From: Litoreibacter ponti
GTDB lineage: Bacteria > Pseudomonadota > Alphaproteobacteria > Rhodobacterales > Rhodobacteraceae
Direction: 5' to 3'
Length of the DNA stretch: 64,000 nucleotides
Assembly: GCF_003054285.1 (NCBI RefSeq)
Contig: NZ_QBKS01000001.1
Location: forward strand, 2,046,001-2,110,000
The notes below the pieces were generated by a model that was not told the origin of the DNA, did no database searches, and was given only the letters and a program-made list of their open reading frames with translations. Below are positions 51,539-58,984 of the stretch, piece after piece. The translations under genes were made by a program, and so were the position numbers. Every line of letters starts with the position of its first letter. The stretch's first letter is position 1.

Positions 51539-52510
51539 ATGTTCAGAAATGATTCAGCACGCTACCGCAGAGAGGGCCTGAGTCTCATGCAGGCCAAGCG
51601 GCTTGCGGAAGGCCCCCCTGATGCATCCGCGAAATACCTGATTGCCGGTCTCGCGATCGTCGCGACGGGCTGTCTGGCCTATCTTGGGGCGCAGCACGCG
51701 GCAAGCACGTTAGCATCAGACCGCGTCGCAATTGCCGAGCTCGACACGACGCCGAGCGCCGCTTTGGACACCCCTGCGCCTGCGATCACGGTGGATGCGC
51801 CCGTCGCTGCAACCGACACGCAGACCGCGGATGCGGGGGATTTGATCGCGGCCCTGACCGTGGCGCCGCAGGTCCCTTTGGTGCCAGAGGCTGAGAGCAC
51901 CACCTCCGCGCCGCTGCTCGACACCTCAATCCCCGCGCCCGAAACCGTATCCGTCGAGACGGCTGAGGTCACAATTGACACCACGTCCCCAAGCCTGGAG
52001 CCGCAAGTCCCAGTCGCCGAGGTCGAGCCTGTCGCCGAACAAGTCGCAGAGCAACCCGTCGCCCCGGACGAAGGGCTTGAAGTTGCAGCGCTGGACAGCG
52101 ACGTCCCGCAGGATGACGCAGCGCAAGACCCCGCACTGTCCTGTGTCGCGGAGCTGCGGCAAGCGGCGCGCGAGAGCACGATCTACTTCAATGTCGGCTC
52201 CGCGCAGCTGACCGGTGCCGACCTTGCGCGGATTTCGCGGGTCGGGCGGCTGGCAGAAACCTGCCCCGGAACCGTTGTGCAGGTGACCGGCCACTCCGAT
52301 TCCACCGGTAACGACCTGATCAACCTCGACCTGAGCTGGCAGCGGGCGGACAACACCGTGACGGCGCTCGCCCAGATCGGCGTCGACACTTCGAACATGG
52401 AGCCCGTGGGCTTCGGCGCCCGCGCGCCGCTGAGCCAGGGCGACGCCTCGGACGAGGATCGCAATCGCCGCGTCGAGTTCATCGTGCTCAAGAAAACAGA
52501 AGGGAACTAA
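51539..52510 (+). CDS. OmpA-family protein with N-terminal anchor
   Basis: A 323-residue protein. The ATG at 51539 has a strong GGGGAGAG site; the in-frame TTG four codons earlier lies inside that site. One hydrophobic segment at about 34-55 anchors it; a long Thr/Pro/Val/Glu-rich stretch (about 60-195) precedes an OmpA/MotB peptidoglycan-binding domain (IYFNVGSAQLTGADLARISR, 20 residues; VTGHSDSTGNDLINLDLSWQ, 20 residues). Likely crosses the periplasm from inner membrane to wall. Followed 4 bases later by the small membrane-protein gene. Confidence 0.83.
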   Translation: MFRNDSARYRREGLSLMQAKRLAEGPPDASAKYLIAGLAIVATGCLAYLGAQHAASTLASDRVAIAELDTTPSAALDTPAPAITVDAPVAATDTQTADAGDLIAALTVAPQVPLVPEAESTTSAPLLDTSIPAPETVSVETAEVTIDTTSPSLEPQVPVAEVEPVAEQVAEQPVAPDEGLEVAALDSDVPQDDAAQDPALSCVAELRQAARESTIYFNVGSAQLTGADLARISRVGRLAETCPGTVVQVTGHSDSTGNDLINLDLSWQRADNTVTALAQIGVDTSNMEPVGFGARAPLSQGDASDEDRNRRVEFIVLKKTEGN

Positions 52511-52514
52511 GGCC

Positions 52515-52751
52515 ATGTCTGCCACGCTTTTGAACCTGCTCGTTCTGATCATCGGCATGTGCGCGACGGCCATGATCGGCTACCTGTTCGCGCGCGAACG
52601 CTACCGGGGTCAGGCCCACCACCAGCTGCATGTGCTGGGAGGCGAGATCAAGCGCATGCGCCGCCGTACCCGTGATGCCGAGAATGCTGCGATGAAGCTG
52701 AAGCGCGAGCAGGTGCGCGCGCACCGCGTCGGCAAGGTCCGGGGTCGCTAG
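52515..52751 (+). CDS. Small membrane protein with basic tail
   Basis: A 78-residue protein: one N-terminal hydrophobic helix (about 5-26), then a very basic helical tail (EIKRMRRRTRDAENAAMKLK, 20 residues). It sits 4 bases after the OmpA-like gene and ends before a strong terminator, so the two are one unit. A membrane adaptor or envelope-assembly role is inferred only. Confidence 0.65.
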   Translation: MSATLLNLLVLIIGMCATAMIGYLFARERYRGQAHHQLHVLGGEIKRMRRRTRDAENAAMKLKREQVRAHRVGKVRGR

Positions 52752-52777
52752 AACCCAATCTGCGATACCCGGAACGA

Positions 52778-52815
52778 AAAAGCCCGCCCCCAGATCACTG
52801 GGCGCGGGCTTTTCT
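52778..52815 (+). terminator. Intrinsic terminator after the OmpA-like unit
   Basis: AAAAGCCCGC (52778-52787) pairs with GCGGGCTTTT (52804-52813), followed by CTATTGG. It lies about 27 bases after the stop and, because it is nearly symmetric, could also end the BLUF-gene transcript from the other side. Confidence 0.8.
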
Positions 52816-52848
52816 ATTGGCCGTGGGGCGGAGTGACCGGCCCGGCAG

Positions 52849-53283
52849 TCAGACCGAGATGGTCAGCTTCTGCGGGGTCTCCATCATCAGGTCCTGCAGC
52901 ACGTCGAGCAGCGTGTCGACATTCACCGTCTCCGGGTTGACCACATCGGTGGAGAAGTAGCGCAGGAAGACCCGGCGCGTTTGCTCGTCCATGCCCTGAT
53001 GCAGGCCCATCGACCAGGTCGGGAACATGCGCTCGCGCACGTCGGTACAGGCCAGCAGAATGATATTGGAATGCCGCGAGTCGCGCGCGATCCGGTGGTA
53101 GAGCGCGGAGACCTCGACGCGGCCGCCCTCGATCACCTGCAGGAAGTGGTCGCCATTATAATGCAGCAGGCCGGTCAGGTTGAGACGCGGGTTATTGCGC
53201 TTGCACGTCGCAATAAGCTCGTCGATGTCCAGATCTACGGACGGGTTCCGCTGACTGTAATACACAAGACGGGTGAGGTTCAT
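52849..53283 (-). CDS. BLUF-domain blue-light sensor, BlrB-like
   Basis: A 144-residue single-domain BLUF protein binding FAD and sensing blue light. Key residues of the hydrogen-bond switch are Tyr8 (TRLVYYS), Asn31 (RNNPRLNLTG), Gln49 (GDHFLQVIEG) and Trp90/Met92 (WSMG), at positions close to those of BlrB. No output domain is fused, so it must act by binding another protein or as a small stress sensor. The ATG at 53283 is preferred over an upstream frame extension. Confidence 0.92.
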   Translation of the reverse strand: MNLTRLVYYSQRNPSVDLDIDELIATCKRNNPRLNLTGLLHYNGDHFLQVIEGGRVEVSALYHRIARDSRHSNIILLACTDVRERMFPTWSMGLHQGMDEQTRRVFLRYFSTDVVNPETVNVDTLLDVLQDLMMETPQKLTISV

Positions 53284-53577
53284 GGCAGCCTCCCAGATAA
53301 CACACTCCACATGTAGTAGTGTTGCGAGGTCCCATGGCATAGATCAAGTCAAATCGGCGTCCCAATCCGAGTTACCCACAGGTAAGTCAAATGGCGAAAC
53401 GCGACTGCCCACAGGATCATCACACGCGCGCAAAACCGGCGCGCCCAGGCCTGTTGGCAGGGGCGAAATGCGCGTCCTCTGGTCGGACATTCGACGCGTC
53501 GGCCAGACGTAAAGACGCCGCCGCAGATCTCTCTGCGACGGCGCCAATTCATCAGTCCCTCAGATATAATCGCAGGC
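53284..53577. other. Intergenic region with rplT 3'-end hairpin
   Basis: A 294-base stretch with no supported gene. It contains a GCCGCCGCAGA / TCTGCGACGGC stem at 53517-53542, read on the minus strand as the probable rplT terminator (weak T-run). The direct repeat CCCACAGG occurs at about 53376 and 53408, and the sequence is otherwise ordinary. Short open frames here are in both directions and lack ribosome sites. Confidence 0.6.
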
Positions 53578-53940
53578 TTAGGCCAGAGCGGCGCGGGCCT
53601 TTTCGACCACTGCTGCGAAAGCGGAGGGCTCGTTGACGGCCAGATCGGCCAAAACCTTTCGGTCCACTTCGACGCCCGCAAGCGTCAGACCATTGATGAA
53701 GCGCGAATAGGTCATCGTCTCGTCAATGGAGCGGCAGCCTGCGTTGATCCGCTGGATCCACAGGGCGCGGAAGTTGCGCTTGCGGTTCTTGCGGTCGCGG
53801 GTGGCGTATTGGTTGGCCTTGTCGACGGCCTGACGGGCCACCTTGAAGGTGTTCTTGCGGCGACCGTAGTAGCCTTTGGCAGCCTTGATGACCTTCTTGT
53901 GGCGGGCGTGGGTGACTTTCCCGGACGTAACTCTCGACAT
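53578..53940 (-). CDS. rplT: 50S ribosomal protein L20
   Basis: A 120-residue ribosomal protein that binds 23S rRNA early in 50S assembly. The basic start (MSRVTSGKVTHARHKKVIKA, 20 residues) and the middle (AVDKANQYATRDRKNRKRNF, 20 residues) are standard. It follows rpmI by 12 bases. In E. coli L20 also represses its own operon; the same is possible here but no leader was identified. Confidence 0.97.
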   Translation of the reverse strand: MSRVTSGKVTHARHKKVIKAAKGYYGRRKNTFKVARQAVDKANQYATRDRKNRKRNFRALWIQRINAGCRSIDETMTYSRFINGLTLAGVEVDRKVLADLAVNEPSAFAAVVEKARAALA

Positions 53941-53952
53941 CTCTATTCCTCC

Positions 53953-54153
53953 TTAGCGCGCGTAGGGCATGTATTTTTTCACGATGTTCTCATCTGCCTT
54001 GCAGAGGATCGTCGTGCCGCGCGCGTTGCGGATGAACTTGGTGGAGCGCTTGATCATGCCGTGGCGTTTGCCGGCCTGACCTGCTTTGACACGGCCCGAG
54101 GCCGTCATCTTGAAGCGCTTCTTAGCGCCCGATTTCGTCTTCATCTTCGGCAT
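53953..54153 (-). CDS. rpmI: 50S ribosomal protein L35
   Basis: A 66-residue ribosomal protein, MPKMKTKSGAKKRFKMTASG (20 residues) onwards, ending KKYMPYAR. The ATG at 54153 matches the family; the frame continues upstream past an AAGGAG ribosome site, which is in the right place for this start. infC, often upstream, is not seen here. Confidence 0.97.
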   Translation of the reverse strand: MPKMKTKSGAKKRFKMTASGRVKAGQAGKRHGMIKRSTKFIRNARGTTILCKADENIVKKYMPYAR

Positions 54154-54273
54154 TTCCATCTCCTTGAAGAACAAGTGGTAGACGGCGCGACTCGGCATGC
54201 CATTTGGCCGGCCGCGCGGTTAGAGGCTGCTCTCTACGGGGCAAAGCCCCGCAATGCAAGCAAACTCCTGCGA

Positions 54274-54498
54274 TTAATTGACGAATTTGGCCACGACGCT
54301 GGTGAACACTTCGGGCAGCTCGCCCACCTCGTAGCCGCCGGGCTTGTTGTAGGCCGCGTAGACGATCATTCCACCCGAGACCACCGCCGCGATCGTCGCC
54401 ACACGCGGCGCCCCGCCATCGAGCACCGCAGACAGGATCGCCGGGATCGTCAACACGCCGATCACGATCCCTAACACCAAAATAAGGTCAAAATCCAC
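54274..54498 (-). CDS. Small membrane protein of unknown function
   Basis: A 74-residue protein with two hydrophobic helices (about 3-26 and 33-49), consisting largely of Ile, Val, Leu, Ala and Gly. It lies between pyk (32 bases upstream) and rpmI in the same direction. The C-terminus is GELPEVFTSVVAKFVN. No domain is recognised. Confidence 0.65.
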   Translation of the reverse strand: MDFDLILVLGIVIGVLTIPAILSAVLDGGAPRVATIAAVVSGGMIVYAAYNKPGGYEVGELPEVFTSVVAKFVN

Positions 54499-54530
54499 TT
54501 TGCCGCCCTCACTGCTGCCTTTAGGCGCGA

Positions 54531-55982
54531 TTATTCAGGGTCGGAGCTGAAAATCAACCTTTCTGCGCAGGGCGCGACCCGCAGGATGTTCGTCGTACCC
54601 GGCTGGTTGAAGGGCACACCCGCGGTGACCACGATCTGATCGTCCTCGGTGCCGAACCCGTCCGCGCGCACCGCACGGGCGGCATTGACCACCGCCATCT
54701 TGAACCGGTCGACCGAGCCGGTGATGACACAATGGGTCCCCCAGCTCAGGCTCAGGCGGCGGGCCGTGCCGTGCAAAGGCGTCAGTGCGATGATCGGCAC
54801 ATGGGGCCGCTCGCGCGAGACCAAAGCGGCAGTTGTGCCGGACTGGGTGAAGCAACAGATCGCCTTGATGTCGGTGGTTTCCGCAATTTCGCGCGCGGCC
54901 ACCACGATGCCGTCGGCGACGGTTTCCTTCTTGCCACCGCGCTGCGCGGAGATGATGTCGCGGTAGTTCGGATCGCCTTCGACCTCGATCGCGACGTTGT
55001 TCATGGTCTTCACCGCCTCGATGGGGAAGGAGCCCGCGGCGCTTTCCGCCGACAGCATGATGGCGTCCGTGCCCTCGTAGATCGCGGTCGCCACGTCGGA
55101 GACCTCGGCCCGCGTGGGCATCGGGCTGTCGATCATGCTTTCAAGCATCTGCGTCGCCACGATCACCGGCTTGGCCACGGCGCGGCATTTGCGGATCAGG
55201 CGTTTCTGGATCGGCGGCACATTCTGCACCGGCAACTCCACACCGAGGTCGCCGCGGGCAACCATGATCCCGTCCGAGACCGCCAAAATCTCGTCAAATG
55301 CCTTCACGGCGGCGGGCTTTTCGATCTTGGACATGATCGCCGCGCGCCCGGTCGCAAGCGTACGCGCCTCTTCCACGTCCTCCGGGCGCTGCACGAAGCT
55401 CAGCGCCAGCCAGTCCACGCCCAGATCGCACACGAAGTCGAGGTCCTTGCGGTCCTTCTCGGACAGGGCGGCCAGCGGCAGCACCACGTCGGGCACGTTC
55501 ACACCCTTGCGGTTGGAGATCGTGCCACCGACGGTGACCTCGCAATCGGCGAAGTCGCCGCCGCATTCCTTGACCTTCAGCGCGATCTTGCCGTCATTGA
55601 CCAGCAGGCTTGCGCCAGGCTCGAGCGCCGCGAAGATTTCCTTGTGCGGCAGCTGGACGCGGGTGGCATCGCCGGGCGCGTCATCGAGGTCGAGGCGGAA
55701 CGCCGCGCCGACCTCAAGCTCCTCTTCGTCATTGGCAAACACGCCAACCCGCAACTTCGGCCCCTGCAGGTCGGCAAGGATCGAGATCGGGCGGCCCAAA
55801 TCCTTTTCGACCTGGCGGATGATCTTGTGGCGCTCGCGAATCTCGGAATGGTCGCCATGGGACATATTGAGACGGAAGACATCGGCGCCGGCCTCAAACA
55901 GGGCGCGGATCATCTCGTAATCGTTGGAAGCAGGGCCCAGCGTGGCCACGATTTTCACAGAGCGGAGGCGTCGGATACTCAA
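54531..55982 (-). CDS. pyk: Pyruvate kinase
   Basis: A 483-residue glycolytic enzyme that makes pyruvate and ATP from phosphoenolpyruvate. The N-terminus is SIRRLRSVKIVATLGPASND (20 residues), the catalytic loop IMSKIEKPAAVKAFDEI holds the active-site Lys, and the allosteric-domain region ends VPFNQPGTTNILRV. A GGAAGGA ribosome site 6 bases before the TTG at 55982 makes that start more likely than another TTG 30 bases upstream. Translation from TTG suggests modest expression. Confidence 0.94.
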   Translation of the reverse strand: MSIRRLRSVKIVATLGPASNDYEMIRALFEAGADVFRLNMSHGDHSEIRERHKIIRQVEKDLGRPISILADLQGPKLRVGVFANDEEELEVGAAFRLDLDDAPGDATRVQLPHKEIFAALEPGASLLVNDGKIALKVKECGGDFADCEVTVGGTISNRKGVNVPDVVLPLAALSEKDRKDLDFVCDLGVDWLALSFVQRPEDVEEARTLATGRAAIMSKIEKPAAVKAFDEILAVSDGIMVARGDLGVELPVQNVPPIQKRLIRKCRAVAKPVIVATQMLESMIDSPMPTRAEVSDVATAIYEGTDAIMLSAESAAGSFPIEAVKTMNNVAIEVEGDPNYRDIISAQRGGKKETVADGIVVAAREIAETTDIKAICCFTQSGTTAALVSRERPHVPIIALTPLHGTARRLSLSWGTHCVITGSVDRFKMAVVNAARAVRADGFGTEDDQIVVTAGVPFNQPGTTNILRVAPCAERLIFSSDPE

Positions 55983-56136
55983 GTCTCGTCCTTCCCATTC
56001 TTGGGGGTTCAAAAAATGTTAGCGCCACCATTACGGCCAATGACCGCAAGCTGCAACGGCGTGAGGCTGGCGCTTTGCGCGTTGATACCTATTTTAGAGA
56101 CGAATGTAACAGCCATACCCCGCAAGGAGCCCGAAG

Positions 56137-56436
56137 ATGGACCCGCAAACCCAGATCGAGTTGGAAGCCGCCGCGTTCCGCACATTGAAAGCGCATCTGC
56201 AGAAGCGCACCGATGTGCAGAATATCGACATGATGAACCTGACAGGGTTCTGCCGCAACTGCCTGAGCCGCTGGTACCAGGAGGCTGCTGCCGAGCGCGG
56301 CATCGAGATCGGCAAGATGGAGGCCCGCGAGGAATTCTACGGCATGCCGTTTGACGAATGGAAAGCCAAGTACCAGACCGACGCCAGCGCCGAGAAGCAG
56401 GCCGCCTTCGAGGTGGCTCACAAGGACGCGACCTGA
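56137..56436 (+). CDS. DUF1244-family protein
   Basis: A 99-residue protein of the conserved DUF1244 family, about the normal length. Recognisable parts are NLTGFCRNCLSRWYQEAAAE (20 residues, with two Cys in CRNC) and YGMPFDEWKAKYQ. The CxxC-type pair may bind a metal. Role unknown; family members are highly conserved in alphaproteobacteria and eukaryotes. Confidence 0.88.
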   Translation: MDPQTQIELEAAAFRTLKAHLQKRTDVQNIDMMNLTGFCRNCLSRWYQEAAAERGIEIGKMEAREEFYGMPFDEWKAKYQTDASAEKQAAFEVAHKDAT

Positions 56437-56524
56437 GCTCCGCGCGCCCATCGCGGCCTTGTGCTTTGCCCGAACCCTGAAAATGGGGCATACTCTGGTT
56501 TAGATGAACCGAAGGAGCGTCATC

Positions 56525-56800
56525 ATGATCGCCCGATCTCTCGTTGCCATACTCGCCGTTGGCGCGGCCCTCGCCGGGCCGGTTGCGGCCAATGACGGGC
56601 TGTCGCAACTGCAACGCAGCGCGGCCTGGACGCTGAAAAATTACGGCTACGAAGATGTGGATGTGACAACGCTCAGCACCGCGCAGCTGGCGCAGATCCA
56701 GCACATCGCGAATAACAGCAGCCAAGGCGCGGGAAACATTCGCGGCTCCATCGGGGCAATCGTAAGAGGTGGCCTTGGCGATTTTCTCAAGAGGCTCTGA
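56525..56800 (+). CDS. Small exported protein, first of a paralogous pair
   Basis: A 91-residue protein with a signal peptide (about 1-22, ending PVAA). The ATG at 56525 is preferred because a GAAGGAG site lies 8 bases upstream; the ATG 21 bases earlier sits before that site. The mature part reads LQRSAAWTLKNYGYEDVDVT (20 residues) TLSTAQLAQIQHIA and shares its pattern with the next gene. Confidence 0.7.
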   Translation: MIARSLVAILAVGAALAGPVAANDGLSQLQRSAAWTLKNYGYEDVDVTTLSTAQLAQIQHIANNSSQGAGNIRGSIGAIVRGGLGDFLKRL

Positions 56801-56801
56801 A

Positions 56802-57086
56802 ATGCTCCGCTTCGCCCTCGTCGCCGCCAGCCTTGCGCTCGCAACCCCAAGCTTTGCCGCGCCGAACCAGCAACTGGTCAATTCGGTGCAGCACCGCCTG
56901 AACTCGCTGGGGTTCCAGGCGGTGGACGCGGGAAGCCTGAGCGGCCATCAGATCGCGGCGCTACATCTGGCCTTGCAAGGGCGCATCGGGTTTGGCCCGA
57001 ACCGCATCCGCAAACAACAGGAAGTCAAAAACATCCTGAACTGGAACGGGCAGGAACGGACCCACTCGATCAACAAATCGAACTAA
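56802..57086 (+). CDS. Small exported protein, second of a paralogous pair
   Basis: A 94-residue protein with a signal peptide (about 1-20, ending PSFA). The mature part reads LVNSVQHRLNSLGFQAVDAG (20 residues) SLSGHQIAALHLAL, the same layout as the previous gene (helix, G-aromatic-x-x-V-D, L-S/T, Q-I/L-A, helix). It follows its paralogue by one base and is followed directly by a tandem-hairpin element. Confidence 0.7.
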   Translation: MLRFALVAASLALATPSFAAPNQQLVNSVQHRLNSLGFQAVDAGSLSGHQIAALHLALQGRIGFGPNRIRKQQEVKNILNWNGQERTHSINKSN

Positions 57087-57088
57087 GC

Positions 57089-57137
57089 GCGCAAACTTTT
57101 TTGAAAAGTTTGCGCCAAAGTCTTCAAAAGACTTTGG
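57089..57137 (+). repeat. Tandem-hairpin element after the exported-protein pair (two hairpins)
   Basis: Starts 3 bases after the TAA of the 94-residue gene. Hairpin 1: GCGCAAACTTTT / AAAAGTTTGCGC with TTG loop (57089-57115). Hairpin 2: CCAAAGTCTT / AAGACTTTGG with CAA loop (57115-57137); then CTCCC. Located between convergent genes. Confidence 0.85.
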
Positions 57138-57159
57138 CTCCCGGGAAAGCAAACACTCG

Positions 57160-58017
57160 TCAGACCGCCTGTTTCAGACTCTCATCGAGATAAATCTCGC
57201 GCAGGCGCGCGGCGACGGAGCCGGGCTTGCCGTCGCCCAAAGGCTTCCCGTCCACCTCAACCACGGGCATCACAAAAGTGGAGGCCGAGGTGATGAATGC
57301 CTCATCCGCATCGCGGGCCTCTTCGACGGTGAAAGCCCTCTCTTCGACTTCCATCTGGGCCATCTTGGCAAACTTAAGAACAGCGGCGCGAGTGATCCCG
57401 TGCAGGATCTCATTGCCCAGATGCCGGGTGATGATCTTGCCGTTCTTCACGATATAGGCGTTGTTGCTGGAGCCTTCGGTGATCGCGCTCTCCTCGAACA
57501 TCCAGGCGTCATCGACGCCTTCCGCCTTGGCCATCATCTTTGCCATCGAGGGGAAGAGCAGCTGTGTCGTCTTGATGTCACGACGGGCCCAGCGCTGATC
57601 CTCGACCGTGATGACCTTCATGCCGGTCTCGATCTTGGGATTGTTGAGCAGGTTGGCGTGCTGGGTGAACAGCACGAGGGTCACGGGCGTATCCTCTGGC
57701 GGGTAGACGAAATCCCGATCCCCGGGGTTGCCACGGGTCAGCTGCAGGTAGACCATACCTTCTGTGACCTCGTTGCGGGCGACGAGTTCGCGGTGGATCT
57801 CGAGCAAGGCGTCCGCGTCGACCGTGTACTTGATGCCAAGCTCGTCGCAGGAGCGTTGCAGGCGCTGCACATGACCGTCAAAAGCGATGAGCTTGCCGTC
57901 CAGCACGGACGTCACCTCGTAGACCGCATCGGCAAAGAGGAAGCCGCGGTCGAAGACCGAGACCTTCGCCTCGTCCTCGGGCAGGTAATCTCCGTTCAGG
58001 TAAACGATGCGGCTCAT
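57160..58017 (-). CDS. D-amino-acid aminotransferase-like protein
   Basis: A 285-residue class IV PLP enzyme. The start signature is VFDRGFLFADAVYEV; the PLP lysine is K149 (RRDIKTTQLL); the cofactor-site glutamate is in EESAITEGSSNNAYIV. The pattern fits D-amino-acid rather than branched-chain aminotransferases. The ATG at 58017 lies 4 bases after the dgcA-type gene on the minus strand, so it is in the same unit and could link D-glutamate with other D-amino acids. Not a confirmed D-specific enzyme. Confidence 0.88.
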   Translation of the reverse strand: MSRIVYLNGDYLPEDEAKVSVFDRGFLFADAVYEVTSVLDGKLIAFDGHVQRLQRSCDELGIKYTVDADALLEIHRELVARNEVTEGMVYLQLTRGNPGDRDFVYPPEDTPVTLVLFTQHANLLNNPKIETGMKVITVEDQRWARRDIKTTQLLFPSMAKMMAKAEGVDDAWMFEESAITEGSSNNAYIVKNGKIITRHLGNEILHGITRAAVLKFAKMAQMEVEERAFTVEEARDADEAFITSASTFVMPVVEVDGKPLGDGKPGSVAARLREIYLDESLKQAV

Positions 58018-58021
58018 GTCT

Positions 58022-58984
58022 TTATCCCCATAGCTCCGGCGTGGGGGCGTGCACCCCGGCCTCATCAAAAATCAGCGGTTGATCCCGGTCTTCGGCCAGA
58101 AGCAGCGGCCCGTCAAGGTCGGTGAAGCTCACGCCCTGGGCGACAATCGTCGCAGGGGCCATGGCGAGCGACGAGCCGACCATGCAACCCATCATCAGCC
58201 CGTAGCCCTCGGCGCGCCCGGCCTCCTTCAGCGCGAGCGCTTCGGTCAGGCCGCCGGTCTTGTCGAGCTTGATGTTGATGACATCATACTTGCCCTTGAG
58301 ACCCGGCAGCGAGGCGCGATCATGGCAGGCCTCGTCGGCGCAGACGGGCAGCGGACGCGCGATCTCGGCCAGCATGTCGTCATCGCCTGCGGGCAGCGGC
58401 TGTTCCACCAGTTTGACGCCAAGACGGACCAGATGCGGCGCGAGGTCGGTATAGACCTCGGCCGTCCAGCCTTCATTGGCGTCGATGATGATCGGCGTGT
58501 CAGGCGCGCCGCGGCGCACGGCCTCGAGCCGAGGCATATCCTCGGGCGTGCCGAGTTTGATCTTCAGAAGCGGGCGGTGGGCGTGCTTGCGCGCGCTGGC
58601 TTCCATCTTCTCGGGCGTGTCGAGCGACAGGGTGAACGCGGTGATCTCGGGCTTCGGCGCGGGCAGGCCCAGCAGATCCCAGACCCGCGTGCCGGCCTGC
58701 TTGGCTTCCAGATCCCACAGCGCGCAATCGACCGCATTGCGGGCGGCCCCGGCCGGCAGCGCGCTTTGCAGCGCGGCGCGCGAGATGTCAGAGGGCAGCG
58801 ACAGGATCTGCTCGGTCACCGATGCCAGCGTCTCGTCATAGCGCGCATAGGGTACGCATTCGCCCCAGGCCGCGACGCCGTCGCGGGTGACCCGGGCGGT
58901 GAGCACCTTCGCCTCCGTCCGCGACCCGCGCGAGATGGTGAACACCTCGGCGAGCCGGAACGTATCGGCGGTGACGGTGATCAT
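58022..58984 (-). CDS. dgcA: N-acetyl-D-glutamate racemase-like enolase-superfamily enzyme
   Basis: A 320-residue muconate-lactonising/dipeptide-epimerase-type enzyme. Enolase-superfamily residues are K141-x-K143 (KIKLG), D168 and N170 (IIDANEGW), E194 (VEQPLPAG), D217 (CADEAC) and K239/K242 (INIKLDKTGG). Position next to DgcN and close similarity in layout support DgcA, the racemase that converts N-acetyl-D-glutamate to the L-form in marine bacteria. Overlaps dgcN by 4 bases. A dipeptide epimerase is the alternative. Confidence 0.82.
   Translation of the reverse strand: MITVTADTFRLAEVFTISRGSRTEAKVLTARVTRDGVAAWGECVPYARYDETLASVTEQILSLPSDISRAALQSALPAGAARNAVDCALWDLEAKQAGTRVWDLLGLPAPKPEITAFTLSLDTPEKMEASARKHAHRPLLKIKLGTPEDMPRLEAVRRGAPDTPIIIDANEGWTAEVYTDLAPHLVRLGVKLVEQPLPAGDDDMLAEIARPLPVCADEACHDRASLPGLKGKYDVINIKLDKTGGLTEALALKEAGRAEGYGLMMGCMVGSSLAMAPATIVAQGVSFTDLDGPLLLAEDRDQPLIFDEAGVHAPTPELWG

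Noticed and set aside
54732..56354. 540-codon plus-strand frame
   Set aside because: Antisense to pyruvate kinase; no recognised domain and shadow-like composition.
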